A stretch of 64,000 nucleotides of DNA, from NCBI RefSeq assembly GCF_004114975.1, contig NZ_CP030051.1, positions 1,922,001 to 1,986,000 on the forward strand, in the 5' to 3' direction. Shown here in pieces: positions 39,390 through 47,410 of this stretch (position 1 is its first letter; each line of letters opens with the position of its first letter). Below the pieces are notes generated by a model. The model was not told the origin of the DNA, made no database searches, and saw only the letters and a list, made by a program, of their open reading frames with translations. This DNA comes from Bradyrhizobium guangdongense. Its GTDB lineage: Bacteria > Pseudomonadota > Alphaproteobacteria > Rhizobiales > Xanthobacteraceae. Made by a program: the position numbers and the translations under genes.

Positions 39390-40067
39390 ATGCACGCACG
39401 TCCTGATGGCGTACCCATCGGGGGCAGCCGGCAATCGGTCGTCCCGTCCGTCTGCACCGATACCTCGCGCGATTTCGAAATCGGTCGATGCGCCACGCGC
39501 CTGCGGCTGCTGGTCGCGGCGGGCTTTGCCATGACATTGCTCAGCGCAAGTCTGGTTTTTAAATCAAGTCTTGTTTTCGAATGGTGGGACGACATCGGCA
39601 GCTACGACACGACGATGGGCTATCTCGGTGTCGCGCTGTTCGGCCCCATCACCGCCTGGCTGATCTGGAAGCTGCCAGCCGAACGCGGGCCGGTCGTGAT
39701 CATCACCCCGTACGGCATCCGCGACTTGCGGATCGGCAACGAATTTCTGCCGTGGGACTCCATTGCCGATGTTTCGGCGGACGAGTGCCGGGGGCAGAAG
39801 GCGATCGTGCTGACGCCGACGCCCGCGTTGCAGCAGCAGCTCGCCGGCATCCGAAGCGTGGCGCGCGGCACGCGGCGCGATCGGATTGTTATCCGTTCGG
39901 GGGGGCTGGCGACCGATTTTGATACATTGCTGTGTGCTTGCCGCGATTGTCATGCTGCAAGCACCCAAGCCGCTGCAAGCACCCAAGCCGCTGCAGGCAC
40001 CCAAGCCACCGCATTGCAGCAGGAAGATGAACGCGGCACGCAAGGCGTCGCCCTGCAAGCGTCATAA
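39390..40067 (+). CDS. STM3941-like membrane protein with repeat-expanded tail
   Basis: The 225-residue protein has two hydrophobic helices (about 32-52 and 70-90). A soluble domain follows with VVIITPYGIRDLRIGNEFLP and WDSIADVSADECRGQKAIVL, then IVIRSGGLATDFDTLLCAC. The GI-D-(9)-W-(S/D)-I pattern and two-helix plan resemble the STM3941 family. A homologue with the same core lies at 48239. The C-terminus carries a Thr/Gln/Ala-rich tail made by an 18-base tandem repeat. A strong ribosome site (gggggga) precedes ATG 39390. Function is unknown. Confidence 0.7.
   Translation: MHARPDGVPIGGSRQSVVPSVCTDTSRDFEIGRCATRLRLLVAAGFAMTLLSASLVFKSSLVFEWWDDIGSYDTTMGYLGVALFGPITAWLIWKLPAERGPVVIITPYGIRDLRIGNEFLPWDSIADVSADECRGQKAIVLTPTPALQQQLAGIRSVARGTRRDRIVIRSGGLATDFDTLLCACRDCHAASTQAAASTQAAAGTQATALQQEDERGTQGVALQAS
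39954..40007. repeat. Three tandem 18-base units inside the 39390 gene
   Basis: Three units of gctgcaagcacccaagcc follow one another, the third differing by one base (39996). The length is a multiple of three, so each unit adds six residues (ASTQAA) to the C-terminal tail of the membrane protein without breaking the frame. Such units can vary in copy number between strains. Confidence 0.9.
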
Positions 40068-40099
40068 GTTTGCCGCTCGCGGATTGTCATGTTGCAGTG

Positions 40100-40118
40100 C
40101 CGGAGGGTCTCGCTCCGG
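40100..40118 (+). terminator. Short stem-loop after the 39390 gene
   Basis: Stem ccggag / ctccgg with a seven-base loop lies 33 bases after the stop of the membrane-protein gene. It is not followed by a clear T-run, so termination is uncertain. The rest of the 299-base gap up to prkA holds the EcfG promoter listed next. Confidence 0.3.
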
Positions 40119-40306
40119 TATTTGCCCGGATGTGGCGAGCCAGTGACAATTTCTGGAAATAAGCCAAGATGGACAGAGATTCGCACAAATTAAGGGCAAG
40201 TGCCTGTTCGTAATTCACGGAGTGCCTACCTTGTGCGTTGCGTCGCGTCGGCAGCCGGGTGTCCAATGATGGTCATGTGCTCACGCTGATTCGAAAGACG
40301 GCCTGA

Positions 40307-40332
40307 GGAACGGTCTAGTAACTGCTTTCGTT
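40307..40332 (+). promoter_or_regulatory. EcfG (general stress response) promoter of prkA-yeaH-spoVR
   Basis: GGAAC (40307-40311), 17 bases, then CGTT (40329-40332) is an exact match to the alphaproteobacterial general stress sigma factor consensus. It lies 35 bases upstream of the prkA ATG, leaving a short leader that contains the Shine-Dalgarno ggagaggg. In E. coli the orthologous yeaGH genes are controlled by RpoS, the general stress factor there. The sequence match is direct and the regulatory role is inferred. Confidence 0.75.
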
Positions 40333-40366
40333 TCAGCTTGTAGCGGAACTCACGCGGAGAGGGATC

Positions 40367-42310
40367 ATGTACAACGATTCTCTATTCAACGCCTTCGCCC
40401 GGTCGTTCGAGGCGCGAAGCCAGCACGACATGTCGATGGCGGAATATCTGGAATCGTGTCGAAGCGATCCCATGAAATACGCGAATGCGGCCGAACGACT
40501 ACTAGCGGCGATCGGCGAGCCCCAGACGATTGACACGGCCAAGGACCCACGCCTTGGCCGTATCTTTTTGAACCGTACCATCCGCACCTATCCGGCCTTC
40601 GCCGGCTTCTACGGCATGGAAGAAACCATCGAGCGCATCGTCGGTTTCTTCCGCCATGCGGCGCAGGGCCTGGAGGAGCGCAAACAGATCCTCTATCTGC
40701 TCGGGCCGGTCGGCGGCGGCAAGTCCTCGCTCGCCGAACGGCTGAAATCGCTGATGGAAGTGCATCCGATCTACGTGCTCAAGGCCGGCGACGAGCTCTC
40801 GCCGGTGTTCGAGAGCCCGCTCAGCCTGTTCGATCCCGATCAGCTGGGGCCGATGCTGGAAGAGAAATACGGCATTCCGCGCCGGCGTCTCACCGGGTTG
40901 ATGAGCCCGTGGTGCTACAAGCGGCTGGAAGCTTTCGGCGGCGATATTTCTCAGTTCCGGGTCGCAAAGATCCAGCCGTCGCGGCTGCGCCAGATCGCGA
41001 TCGCCAAGACCGAACCGGGTGACGAGAACAACCAGGACATCTCCTCGCTGGTCGGCAAGGTCGATATCCGCAAGCTCGAGACTTACGCCCAGAACGATCC
41101 CGACGCCTACAGCTATTCCGGCGGCCTCAACCGCGCCAATCAGGGCGTGCTCGAGTTCGTCGAAATGTTCAAGGCGCCGATCAAGATGCTGCATCCGTTG
41201 CTGACCGCGACGCAGGAAGGCAACTACATCGGCACCGAGAATATCGGCGCGATCCCGTTCACCGGCGTCATCCTCGCGCACTCCAACGAAGCGGAATGGG
41301 CGAGCTTCAAGTCGAACAAGAACAACGAAGCCTTCATCGACCGCATCTGCGTCATCAAGGTGCCGTACTGCCTGCGGGTCACCGAAGAGCAGAAGATCTA
41401 CGAGAAGCTGATCCAGGGCTCCGAGCTCGCGGCCGCGCCGTGCGCGCCCTCGACGCTGGAGACGCTGGCGCGGTTTTCGGTGATGTCGCGGCTGCGCAAG
41501 CACGAGAATTCGACGCTGTTCGCCAAGATGCGGGTCTACGACGGCGAGAGCCTGAAGGAGTCCGATCCGAAGGCGCGCAGCGTCCAGGAATATCGCGATG
41601 CCGCCGGCGTCGACGAGGGCATGGACGGCGTCTCGACGCGCTTTGCCTTCAAGATCCTGGCCGCGACCTTCAACCACGATCCGCAGGAGGTCGCCGCCGA
41701 CGCCGTGCATCTGATGTACGCGCTGGAGCAGTCGATCCGCAGGGAGCAACTGCCCGAGGAAACCGAGAAGCGTTATCTCGAATTCATCAAGGCCGAGCTC
41801 GCGCCGCGCTATGCCGAGTTCATCGGCAACGAGATCCAGAAGGCCTATCTCGAATCCTACTCGGATTACGGCCAGAACCTGTTCGACCGTTACGTCGACT
41901 ACGCCGATGCGTGGATCGAGGATCAGGACTTCAAGGATCCCGATACGGGCCAGCTGCTGGATCGCGAGCTTTTGAACCAGGAGCTGACCAAGATCGAGAA
42001 GCCGGCGGGCATCGCCAACCCCAAGGACTTCCGCAACGAGGTCGTCAAATTCTCGTTACGGTCCCGGGCCCAGAACGGCGGCAAGAATCCGACCTGGACC
42101 TCCTACGAGAAGATTCGCGATGTGATCGAAAAGCGGATATTCTCCCAGGTCGAGGACCTGCTTCCGGTCATCTCGTTCGGATCGAAGAAGGACGGCGAGA
42201 CGGAGAAGAAGCACGGCGAGTTCGTCGCACGCATGGTGGAGCGCGGCTACACCGAGCGTCAGGTTCGCCGGCTCGTCGAATGGTACATGCGCGTGAAGCA
42301 GGCCGGTTGA
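40367..42310 (+). CDS. prkA: PrkA family serine protein kinase / AAA+ protein (YeaG)
   Basis: This 647-residue protein has an N-terminal AAA+ domain with Walker A in LGPVGGGKSSLAERL near residue 115 and the PrkA hallmarks FYGMEETIERIVGFF, GLNRANQGVLEFVEMFKAP and FTGVILAHSNEAEW. A C-terminal kinase-like PrkA domain follows. It is full length. In enterobacteria YeaG is expressed in stationary phase and nitrogen starvation. It leads the three-gene unit with yeaH and spoVR, the conserved partners, directly after an EcfG promoter. Kinase substrates are not established here. Confidence 0.96.
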   Translation: MYNDSLFNAFARSFEARSQHDMSMAEYLESCRSDPMKYANAAERLLAAIGEPQTIDTAKDPRLGRIFLNRTIRTYPAFAGFYGMEETIERIVGFFRHAAQGLEERKQILYLLGPVGGGKSSLAERLKSLMEVHPIYVLKAGDELSPVFESPLSLFDPDQLGPMLEEKYGIPRRRLTGLMSPWCYKRLEAFGGDISQFRVAKIQPSRLRQIAIAKTEPGDENNQDISSLVGKVDIRKLETYAQNDPDAYSYSGGLNRANQGVLEFVEMFKAPIKMLHPLLTATQEGNYIGTENIGAIPFTGVILAHSNEAEWASFKSNKNNEAFIDRICVIKVPYCLRVTEEQKIYEKLIQGSELAAAPCAPSTLETLARFSVMSRLRKHENSTLFAKMRVYDGESLKESDPKARSVQEYRDAAGVDEGMDGVSTRFAFKILAATFNHDPQEVAADAVHLMYALEQSIRREQLPEETEKRYLEFIKAELAPRYAEFIGNEIQKAYLESYSDYGQNLFDRYVDYADAWIEDQDFKDPDTGQLLDRELLNQELTKIEKPAGIANPKDFRNEVVKFSLRSRAQNGGKNPTWTSYEKIRDVIEKRIFSQVEDLLPVISFGSKKDGETEKKHGEFVARMVERGYTERQVRRLVEWYMRVKQAG

Positions 42311-42323
42311 GGCGGATGGTAAA

Positions 42324-43607
42324 GTGCCCATTCACATTATTGACAGGCGCCTGAATCCAGGCGGCAAGAGTCTTGAGAACCGTCAGCGGTTCTTGCGTCG
42401 GGCCAAGTCCCTGGTGCAGGGCGCCGTCAAGAAGACCTCGCAGGAACGCGACATCAAGGACGTCCTGGAGGGTGGTGAGGTCACGATTCCGCTGGACGGC
42501 ATGCACGAGCCGCGCTTCCGCCGTGAAGGCGGAACGCGCGACATGGTGCTGCCCGGCAACAAGAAGTTCATCGAGGGCGACTATCTGCAACGCCAAGGCC
42601 AGGGCAGCGCCAAGGATTCCGGCCCCGGCGAAGGCGACAGCGAGGACGCCTTCCGCTTCGTGCTCTCCCGCGACGAATTCGTCGATCTCTTCCTCGATGA
42701 TCTCGAGCTGCCCGATTTGGCCAAGCGCAAGATCGCGCAGACCGAGAGCGAAGGCATCCAGCGCGCCGGCTACACCACGTCAGGTTCGCCCGCCAACATC
42801 TCGGTCAGCCGGACCGTGAAGCTGGCGCTGGCCCGCCGCATCGCGCTCAAGCGTCCCCGCAAGGATGAAGTCGAGGAGCTGGAAGCCGAGATCGCGGCCT
42901 GCACCGACGAGGACGAGCGCGCCGAGCTCATCGCCCGGCTCGAAAAGCTGAAGGCCAAGACCAAACGCATTCCGTTCATCGATCCGCTCGACATCCGCTA
43001 TCGCCGCTACGAGAAGGTGCCGCGGCCGGTGGCGCAGGCCGTGATGTTCTGTCTGATGGACGTCTCCGGCTCGATGTCAGAGCACATGAAGGATCTCGCC
43101 AAGCGCTTTTACATGCTGCTCTACGTGTTCCTGAAGCGGCGCTACAAGCATGTCGAGATCGTCTTCATCCGCCACACCGACCGCGCCGAGGAGGTGGACG
43201 AGCAGACCTTCTTCTACGGTCCGGCCTCCGGCGGCACGCTGGTTTCCAGCGCGCTGCAGGCGATGCACGAGATCGTGCGCGAGCGCTTCAATCCCTCGGA
43301 CTGGAATATCTACGCCGCGCAAGCCTCCGATGGCGACAATTCCTATTCCGACGGCGAACTCACCGGCCTGCTGCTGACCGAAAAGATCCTGCCGGTCTGC
43401 CAATTCTTCGCCTATCTCGAGGTCGGGGAATCAGGCGGCAGCGCCTTCGATCTCTCCGATTCCTCGCTCTGGACCCTCTATGAGCGCCTGCGCAACAGCG
43501 GTGCACCGCTCTCGATGCGCAAGGTCTCCGAGCGCAGCGAGATCTTTCCGGTGTTCCACGATCTGTTCCAGCGCCGCGAAACTGCCCAGGAGAAAGCCGC
43601 TCCATGA
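42324..43607 (+). CDS. yeaH: YeaH family (DUF444) protein with von Willebrand-like fold
   Basis: This 427-residue protein starts at GTG 42324 with PIHIIDRRLNPGGKSLENRQ, which is the conserved N-terminus of the family and so fixes the start. A metal-binding MIDAS-like motif is seen in FCLMDVSGSMSEHM near 245. A charged coiled-coil-like region (about 175-215) precedes it. Its stop overlaps spoVR by ATGA and it follows prkA by 13 bases. It is a constant genomic partner of PrkA and SpoVR, and the biochemical role is unknown. Confidence 0.95.
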   Translation: MPIHIIDRRLNPGGKSLENRQRFLRRAKSLVQGAVKKTSQERDIKDVLEGGEVTIPLDGMHEPRFRREGGTRDMVLPGNKKFIEGDYLQRQGQGSAKDSGPGEGDSEDAFRFVLSRDEFVDLFLDDLELPDLAKRKIAQTESEGIQRAGYTTSGSPANISVSRTVKLALARRIALKRPRKDEVEELEAEIAACTDEDERAELIARLEKLKAKTKRIPFIDPLDIRYRRYEKVPRPVAQAVMFCLMDVSGSMSEHMKDLAKRFYMLLYVFLKRRYKHVEIVFIRHTDRAEEVDEQTFFYGPASGGTLVSSALQAMHEIVRERFNPSDWNIYAAQASDGDNSYSDGELTGLLLTEKILPVCQFFAYLEVGESGGSAFDLSDSSLWTLYERLRNSGAPLSMRKVSERSEIFPVFHDLFQRRETAQEKAAP

Positions 43608-45142
43608 CGGAACGCTTGTTCGAAGGCGCCGATTGGGATTTCCAGACCTTGCAGCGGATCACCGACGCCTGCGAGGAAGTGGCGTTGAAGGATCTCGGGC
43701 TCGACGTCTACCCGAACCAGATCGAGGTCATCACCGCCGAGCAGATGCTGGACGCCTATTCGTCGGTCGGCATGCCGCTGTTCTACAAGCACTGGTCGTT
43801 CGGCAAGCACTTCGCGTTTCACGAGGCCTCCTATCGCAAGGGCCTGATGGGCCTTGCCTATGAGATCGTGATCAACTCCTCGCCCTGCATCTCCTACCTC
43901 ATGGAGGAGAACACGGCGACGATGCAGACGCTGGTGATCGCGCACGCCGCGTTCGGCCACAACCACTTCTTCAAGAACAATTATCTGTTCAAGCAGTGGA
44001 CCGATGCCGAAGGCATTCTCGATTATCTCGATTTCGCCAAGAACTACGTCATGCAGTGCGAGGAGCGCTACGGCCGCATCGAGGTCGAGCGCACGCTGGA
44101 CGCGGCGCATGCGCTGATGTCGCACGGCATCGACCGCTATCCCGGCAAGAAGAAGCTCGACCTGCGCGCGGAAGAGAAGCGGGCAGGGCGTCGTCGCCAG
44201 CACGAGGAGGAAGTCTTCAACGACCTCTGGCGCACCGTTCCGACAGGCAAGAGCAAGAGCCGCTCGGCGCTCTCGGTCGAGCGTCGGCGCAAGCTGCTCG
44301 GCCTGCCGCAGGAGAACCTGCTCTATTTCCTGGAGAAGAGCGCGCCGCGGCTGGCGCCCTGGCAGCGCGAGCTGCTGCGCATCGTTCGCCACATCGCGCA
44401 ATATTTCTATCCGCAGAGCCAGACCAAGGTGATGAACGAGGGGACGGCGACCTACGTCCACTATCGCATCATGACCAGGCTGCACCAGCAGGGCCGCATT
44501 ACCGACGGCAACTTCCTCGAATTCCTGGGCTCGCACACCAATGTGGTGTTCCAGCCCGAATTCGACGATCAGCGCTTCTCGGGCTTCAATCCCTATGCGC
44601 TCGGCTTCGCGGTGATGCAGGACATCGAGCGCATCGTCACCAATCCGGAAGACGAGGACCGCGAGTGGTTCCCCGACATCGCCGGCAAGGGCGACGTGAT
44701 GGGCGTGCTGCGCGACGTCTGGGCCAATTACCGCGACGAGAGCTTCATCGGCCAGTTCCTGAGTCCGAAGTTGATGCGGCACTTCCGCATGTTCCACCTC
44801 CACGACGATCCCGAGGAGCGCGCCGGCATCCGGGTCGATGCCATCCACGACGAGCGCGGCTTCCGCCGCGTCCGGCGCGAGCTGGCGCGGCAGCACGACG
44901 TCGGCTTCATCGACGCCAACATCGAAGTGGTCGACGTCGATCTCTCCGGCGACCGCCGGCTGATCCTGCACCACCACGTCATCAAGGGCTCGCAGCTCAA
45001 CGAGACCGATGCCAAGCGCGTGCTCCAGCATCTCGCCGATCTCTGGACCTATGACGTCGCCCTGATCGAGGTCGACGCCAACGACAAGGTGCTGCGCGAA
45101 TACGTCGTCAGCCCGCGCCCGATCCCGGCGGCGGTGGCGTAA
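43604..45142 (+). CDS. spoVR: SpoVR family protein (YcgB)
   Basis: This 512-residue protein shows GADWDFQTLQRITDACEE and the family-typical YPNQIEVITAEQMLDAYSS near the N-terminus. HWSFGKHF, HAAFGHNHFFKNNYLF and NEGTATYVHYRIM follow. The His- and Glu-rich segments look like a metal site but no activity is established. SpoVR was named for a B. subtilis spore cortex mutant, and in proteobacteria it travels with prkA-yeaH. It is translationally coupled to yeaH and closes the operon. A terminator-like half repeat follows at 45167. Confidence 0.95.
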   Translation: MTERLFEGADWDFQTLQRITDACEEVALKDLGLDVYPNQIEVITAEQMLDAYSSVGMPLFYKHWSFGKHFAFHEASYRKGLMGLAYEIVINSSPCISYLMEENTATMQTLVIAHAAFGHNHFFKNNYLFKQWTDAEGILDYLDFAKNYVMQCEERYGRIEVERTLDAAHALMSHGIDRYPGKKKLDLRAEEKRAGRRRQHEEEVFNDLWRTVPTGKSKSRSALSVERRRKLLGLPQENLLYFLEKSAPRLAPWQRELLRIVRHIAQYFYPQSQTKVMNEGTATYVHYRIMTRLHQQGRITDGNFLEFLGSHTNVVFQPEFDDQRFSGFNPYALGFAVMQDIERIVTNPEDEDREWFPDIAGKGDVMGVLRDVWANYRDESFIGQFLSPKLMRHFRMFHLHDDPEERAGIRVDAIHDERGFRRVRRELARQHDVGFIDANIEVVDVDLSGDRRLILHHHVIKGSQLNETDAKRVLQHLADLWTYDVALIEVDANDKVLREYVVSPRPIPAAVA

Positions 45143-45166
45143 GGATAGCGCTCAGGAGGAGGTGTG

Positions 45167-45191
45167 CTCCCTCCCCCGCAAGCGGGAGAGG
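45167..45191. terminator. Family D half-repeat forming a hairpin after spoVR
   Basis: The sequence ctccctcccccgcaagcgggagagg contains the stem ctcccgc-type arms (cccgc-aa-gcggg with flanking pairs), matching the inner end of the longer repeat at 31448-31563. It sits 24 bases after the spoVR stop, ahead of the convergent DUF1801 gene, and could terminate either transcript. Confidence 0.5.
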
Positions 45192-45241
45192 TTGCACCGA
45201 GTCCGCGGCTGCTTATGCGATGAAAATCAATTCATGCTATC

Positions 45242-45673
45242 TTAGGCGGAGCGCTTCTTCGCCGGCTTCTTCTTCGTCGCATTCAGCTCCACCGCCGCAC
45301 GGATCAGCGCCTTCAACGCTTTCTCGTTGATTTTCTCGCCTTCGCGAATGTCGATCGCGCGCCGTACATTGCCGTCGAGGCTGGAGTTGAACAGCCCGGC
45401 CGCATCGTCCAGCGCCGCGCCCTTGGCAAAGGTCAGCTTCACCACTTCCTTGTAGGTTTCGCCGGTGCAGATGATGCCGTCGTGCTCCCAGACGGGAACG
45501 CCGCGCCATTTCCATGCCTCGACCACTTCAGGATCGGCCTCCTTGATCAGCGCGCGGACGCGCTTCAGCGTCTCGCCGCGCCAGTCGCCGAGTTCCTTGA
45601 TCCTGCCGTCGATCAGTTTCGAGGGCGACGGCCCGTCCGTTTCTTTCTTTTTTGCGGCCACGGCTTTCTTCAC
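45242..45673 (-). CDS. DUF1801 (YdhG-like) domain protein
   Basis: This 143-residue protein has a Lys/Ala-rich N-terminus, a core with WRGETLKRVRALIKEADPEV, WKWRGVPVWEHDGIICTGET and VVKLTFAKGAALDD, and a strongly basic C-terminal tail (KKKPAKKRS). DUF1801 proteins share an YdhG-like fold, with no defined activity. GTG 45673 overlaps the stop of the upstream membrane-protein gene (GTGA), so the two are co-translated. A longer upstream frame is the shadow of that gene. Confidence 0.85.
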   Translation of the reverse strand: MKKAVAAKKKETDGPSPSKLIDGRIKELGDWRGETLKRVRALIKEADPEVVEAWKWRGVPVWEHDGIICTGETYKEVVKLTFAKGAALDDAAGLFNSSLDGNVRRAIDIREGEKINEKALKALIRAAVELNATKKKPAKKRSA

Positions 45674-45882
45674 GACCGCGCCTCGCTGCGACGGCTGAGA
45701 TAGGGCAGCGCGAACAGATAGAGCCCGGTCGCGAGCAGCGGAAGCAGCGGCACGAAGGCCATCAGGCCGATCCAGGCGGCCTGTATCTGCATCGTCAGCG
45801 CAACGATGTTGGCGATGACGGCAAGCGTGAAGGCAATCGACAACCAGCGATGGATCTGCCTGATCCACATGTTCGAGCTCAT
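45670..45882 (-). CDS. Small two-helix membrane protein
   Basis: A 70-residue protein begins MSSNMWIRQIHRWLSIAFTL. Two hydrophobic segments (about 12-32 and 36-58) are separated by a short loop, and the C-terminus is basic (YLSRRSEARS). ATG 45882 has AGAGGAG six bases upstream. It is coupled to the DUF1801 gene and follows the AHSA1/ArsR pair on the same strand, so all four may form one transcript. I cannot name a function. Confidence 0.75.
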   Translation of the reverse strand: MSSNMWIRQIHRWLSIAFTLAVIANIVALTMQIQAAWIGLMAFVPLLPLLATGLYLFALPYLSRRSEARS

Positions 45883-45927
45883 CTCAATCTCCTCTGGGAC
45901 TATTCAGTATGGACGGGCTCGGCCGGG

Positions 45928-46359
45928 CTATTCCGTCCGCGCCAGCAGCTCGTCCAGCTTGGTGAAGAACTGCTTCCAGCCGGCATGCGCGCCGCCATAA
46001 GCCTGCTTCTGGCTGGGCCGGAAGCCCGCCTGTTCGACGCGCAGATGCGTGCCCGATCCTCGCGGGGTGAGCGTGAAGGTTACGACGCTCTTGAGGTCGT
46101 AGGCCGCGTCCTCATGCGTGAAATTCCAGGTGTAGGCGAGGGTACGCTGCGGCTCGATGGCGAGCACCTCGCAATCCAGCACGCCGCCCCACTCGCCGCG
46201 CAGATTGAAGCGGTGACCCACGTCAGGCTTGAAGTCGTTCTTCATCAGCCATTCCTCGATCAGATGCGGCTGGGTCAGCGCGCGCCACAGCCGCTCCGGC
46301 GGATAGGCGAACTCGCGCTCGATGACCACGGAACGTGTTTCGGTCGCAGCCTCAGTCAT
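45928..46359 (-). CDS. SRPBCC / AHSA1-type protein
   Basis: This 143-residue helix-grip protein has the AHSA1 signature: REFAYPPERLWRALTQPHLI, then WLMKNDFKPDVGHRFNLR, and TFTLTPRGSGTHLRVEQAGF near the C-terminus. The fold binds small hydrophobic ligands. Genes of this type are commonly paired with an ArsR regulator, as here, where ATG 46359 overlaps the ArsR stop (ATGA). Ligand unknown. A longer upstream in-frame reading runs through arsR and is not real. Confidence 0.9.
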   Translation of the reverse strand: MTEAATETRSVVIEREFAYPPERLWRALTQPHLIEEWLMKNDFKPDVGHRFNLRGEWGGVLDCEVLAIEPQRTLAYTWNFTHEDAAYDLKSVVTFTLTPRGSGTHLRVEQAGFRPSQKQAYGGAHAGWKQFFTKLDELLARTE

Positions 46360-46679
46360 TGGTCCATCCTCTTCAGGAGATCGTCGAGCGCATCGAGCCG
46401 GTTCTGCCAGAAGCCCGCCATCTGGCCGGTCCAGTCGATCAGTGGATTGAGCGCACCGGGCTGCGCGCTGTAGTGGGTCTGGCGTCCTTCGTGGCGGTCG
46501 CGCACGAGGCCCGCCTGCTTGAGCGCGCCGAGATGTTTTGACACCGCCGGCTGGGAAACGCCTGATCGGGCCGTCAGTGCCCCGACCGTCTGCTCGCCCT
46601 CGCGGCACAGCCGTTCGAAGATCGCCCGCCGGGTGGGGTCGGCGAGCGTCCGAAACAGAAGATCGTGCGCGGCGGACAT
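46356..46679 (-). CDS. ArsR-family transcriptional regulator
   Basis: This 107-residue winged-helix repressor has LLFRTLADPTRRAIFERLCR and the recognition region GVSQPAVSKHLGALKQAGLV followed by the wing RDRHEGRQTHYS. No cysteine metal-site motif is seen in the recognition helix, so it is the metal-independent subgroup usually coupled to AHSA1 genes. Two inverted repeats directly upstream are its likely operators, implying autoregulation. Confidence 0.93.
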   Translation of the reverse strand: MSAAHDLLFRTLADPTRRAIFERLCREGEQTVGALTARSGVSQPAVSKHLGALKQAGLVRDRHEGRQTHYSAQPGALNPLIDWTGQMAGFWQNRLDALDDLLKRMDQ

Positions 46680-46683
46680 GCGA

Positions 46684-46731
46684 AATCCATAACTCGGAAG
46701 TTATGGATTGACTCATAACCGCGGGGTTATG
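46684..46731 (-). promoter_or_regulatory. Twin CATAAC-N6-GTTATG operators upstream of arsR
   Basis: The first inverted repeat has perfect 11-base arms (46684-46694 and 46699-46709) around cgga. The second has seven-base arms (46714-46720, 46725-46731) around gcgg. Both contain the same core CATAAC-N6-GTTATG, 26 bases apart centre to centre. The first lies within ten bases of the arsR start. Two equal palindromes next to a repressor gene are best explained as its binding sites. Confidence 0.75.
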
Positions 46732-46783
46732 GGTGTGTCAAGTGCGGCAGGGAAGCGGTGATGGCTCGCGCCGACCTCTCTCC

Positions 46784-46865
46784 CGTCATTGCGAAGACCT
46801 GCGAAGAAGCAATGCGGACTGTCTGCGCGGACGGACTGGATTGCTTCGCTTCGCTCGCAATGACG
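46784..46865. repeat. Palindromic intergenic repeat, family A, copy 2
   Basis: It starts cgtcattgcgaagacc and ends ggattgcttcgcttcgctcg plus caatgacg. The left arm is diverged relative to the 4660 copy. It lies between the arsR operator region and the end of the DsrE-like gene. Confidence 0.85.
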
Positions 46866-46882
46866 GAAGAGGCAACGGCGCC

Positions 46883-47332
46883 CTACGGCCGCAAGTACAG
46901 ATATCCCTGCGACTGCAGCTCGGCCAAACGCACCACGCCGCCTCTTTCCGCGCTGACGAACCCCGGCAGCAGATCCTTCAGCGTGATGTTTTGCGCCTTC
47001 ATGGTGTTGCCGCAGGCGGCGAGCTCGACGCCGTCCTTGGAGAAGTCGCTGATCCGCCTGCCGACGTCGGGATTGGCCTGCGCCGCGTGAAACGCCTTCA
47101 GCGCCGGCCCGTGGATCACGAGCGCGAGCGTGACATGGTCGGGGCCGCCGACGCCGTCGATGTGGTTCTGGATGTTGCCGAGCACGAAATTGACCTTGTC
47201 GGCATCAGCGAGGTGATAGACGACCTTCAGCTTGCTCGACGGTGCGGCCTCGGTCGCAGCTTTGGCGCGCGAGGCGGCAAAGGCCGCGCCCAGCGCCGAG
47301 ACGGTGCTCCACAAGATGTTCCGGCGGTTCAT
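46883..47332 (-). CDS. DsrE-family protein with signal peptide
   Basis: This 149-residue protein begins MNRRNILWSTVSALGAAFAA and has a cleavable-looking signal or twin-arginine-like leader (RR then a hydrophobic stretch to about residue 25). The mature part has VVYHLADADKVNFVLGNIQN, LALVIHGPALKAFHA and VELAACGNTMKAQNITL, the DsrE/F-like fold with a single conserved cysteine. Proteins of this kind are exported in many proteobacteria, with unknown role, possibly in sulfur-linked redox. ATG 47332 has gggag six bases upstream. An in-frame start further upstream overlaps a palindrome and is unlikely. Confidence 0.8.
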   Translation of the reverse strand: MNRRNILWSTVSALGAAFAASRAKAATEAAPSSKLKVVYHLADADKVNFVLGNIQNHIDGVGGPDHVTLALVIHGPALKAFHAAQANPDVGRRISDFSKDGVELAACGNTMKAQNITLKDLLPGFVSAERGGVVRLAELQSQGYLYLRP

Positions 47333-47345
47333 GGCGATCTCCCTG

Positions 47346-47384
47346 GCGCATGATCTGAAGCGGTTTTCCGAAAAGATCATGCGC
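47346..47384. repeat. Palindromic repeat with GCGCATGATCT arms (family E)
   Basis: Eleven-base perfect inverted arms (47346-47356 and 47374-47384) enclose gaagcggttttccgaaa. This matches a repeat I recall as abundant in Bradyrhizobium and relatives. It lies just upstream of the DsrE-like gene and could form a hairpin in the DNA or a leader transcript. Confidence 0.75.
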
Positions 47385-47410
47385 AAACAACAACGGCAGC
47401 CGGAGACATA

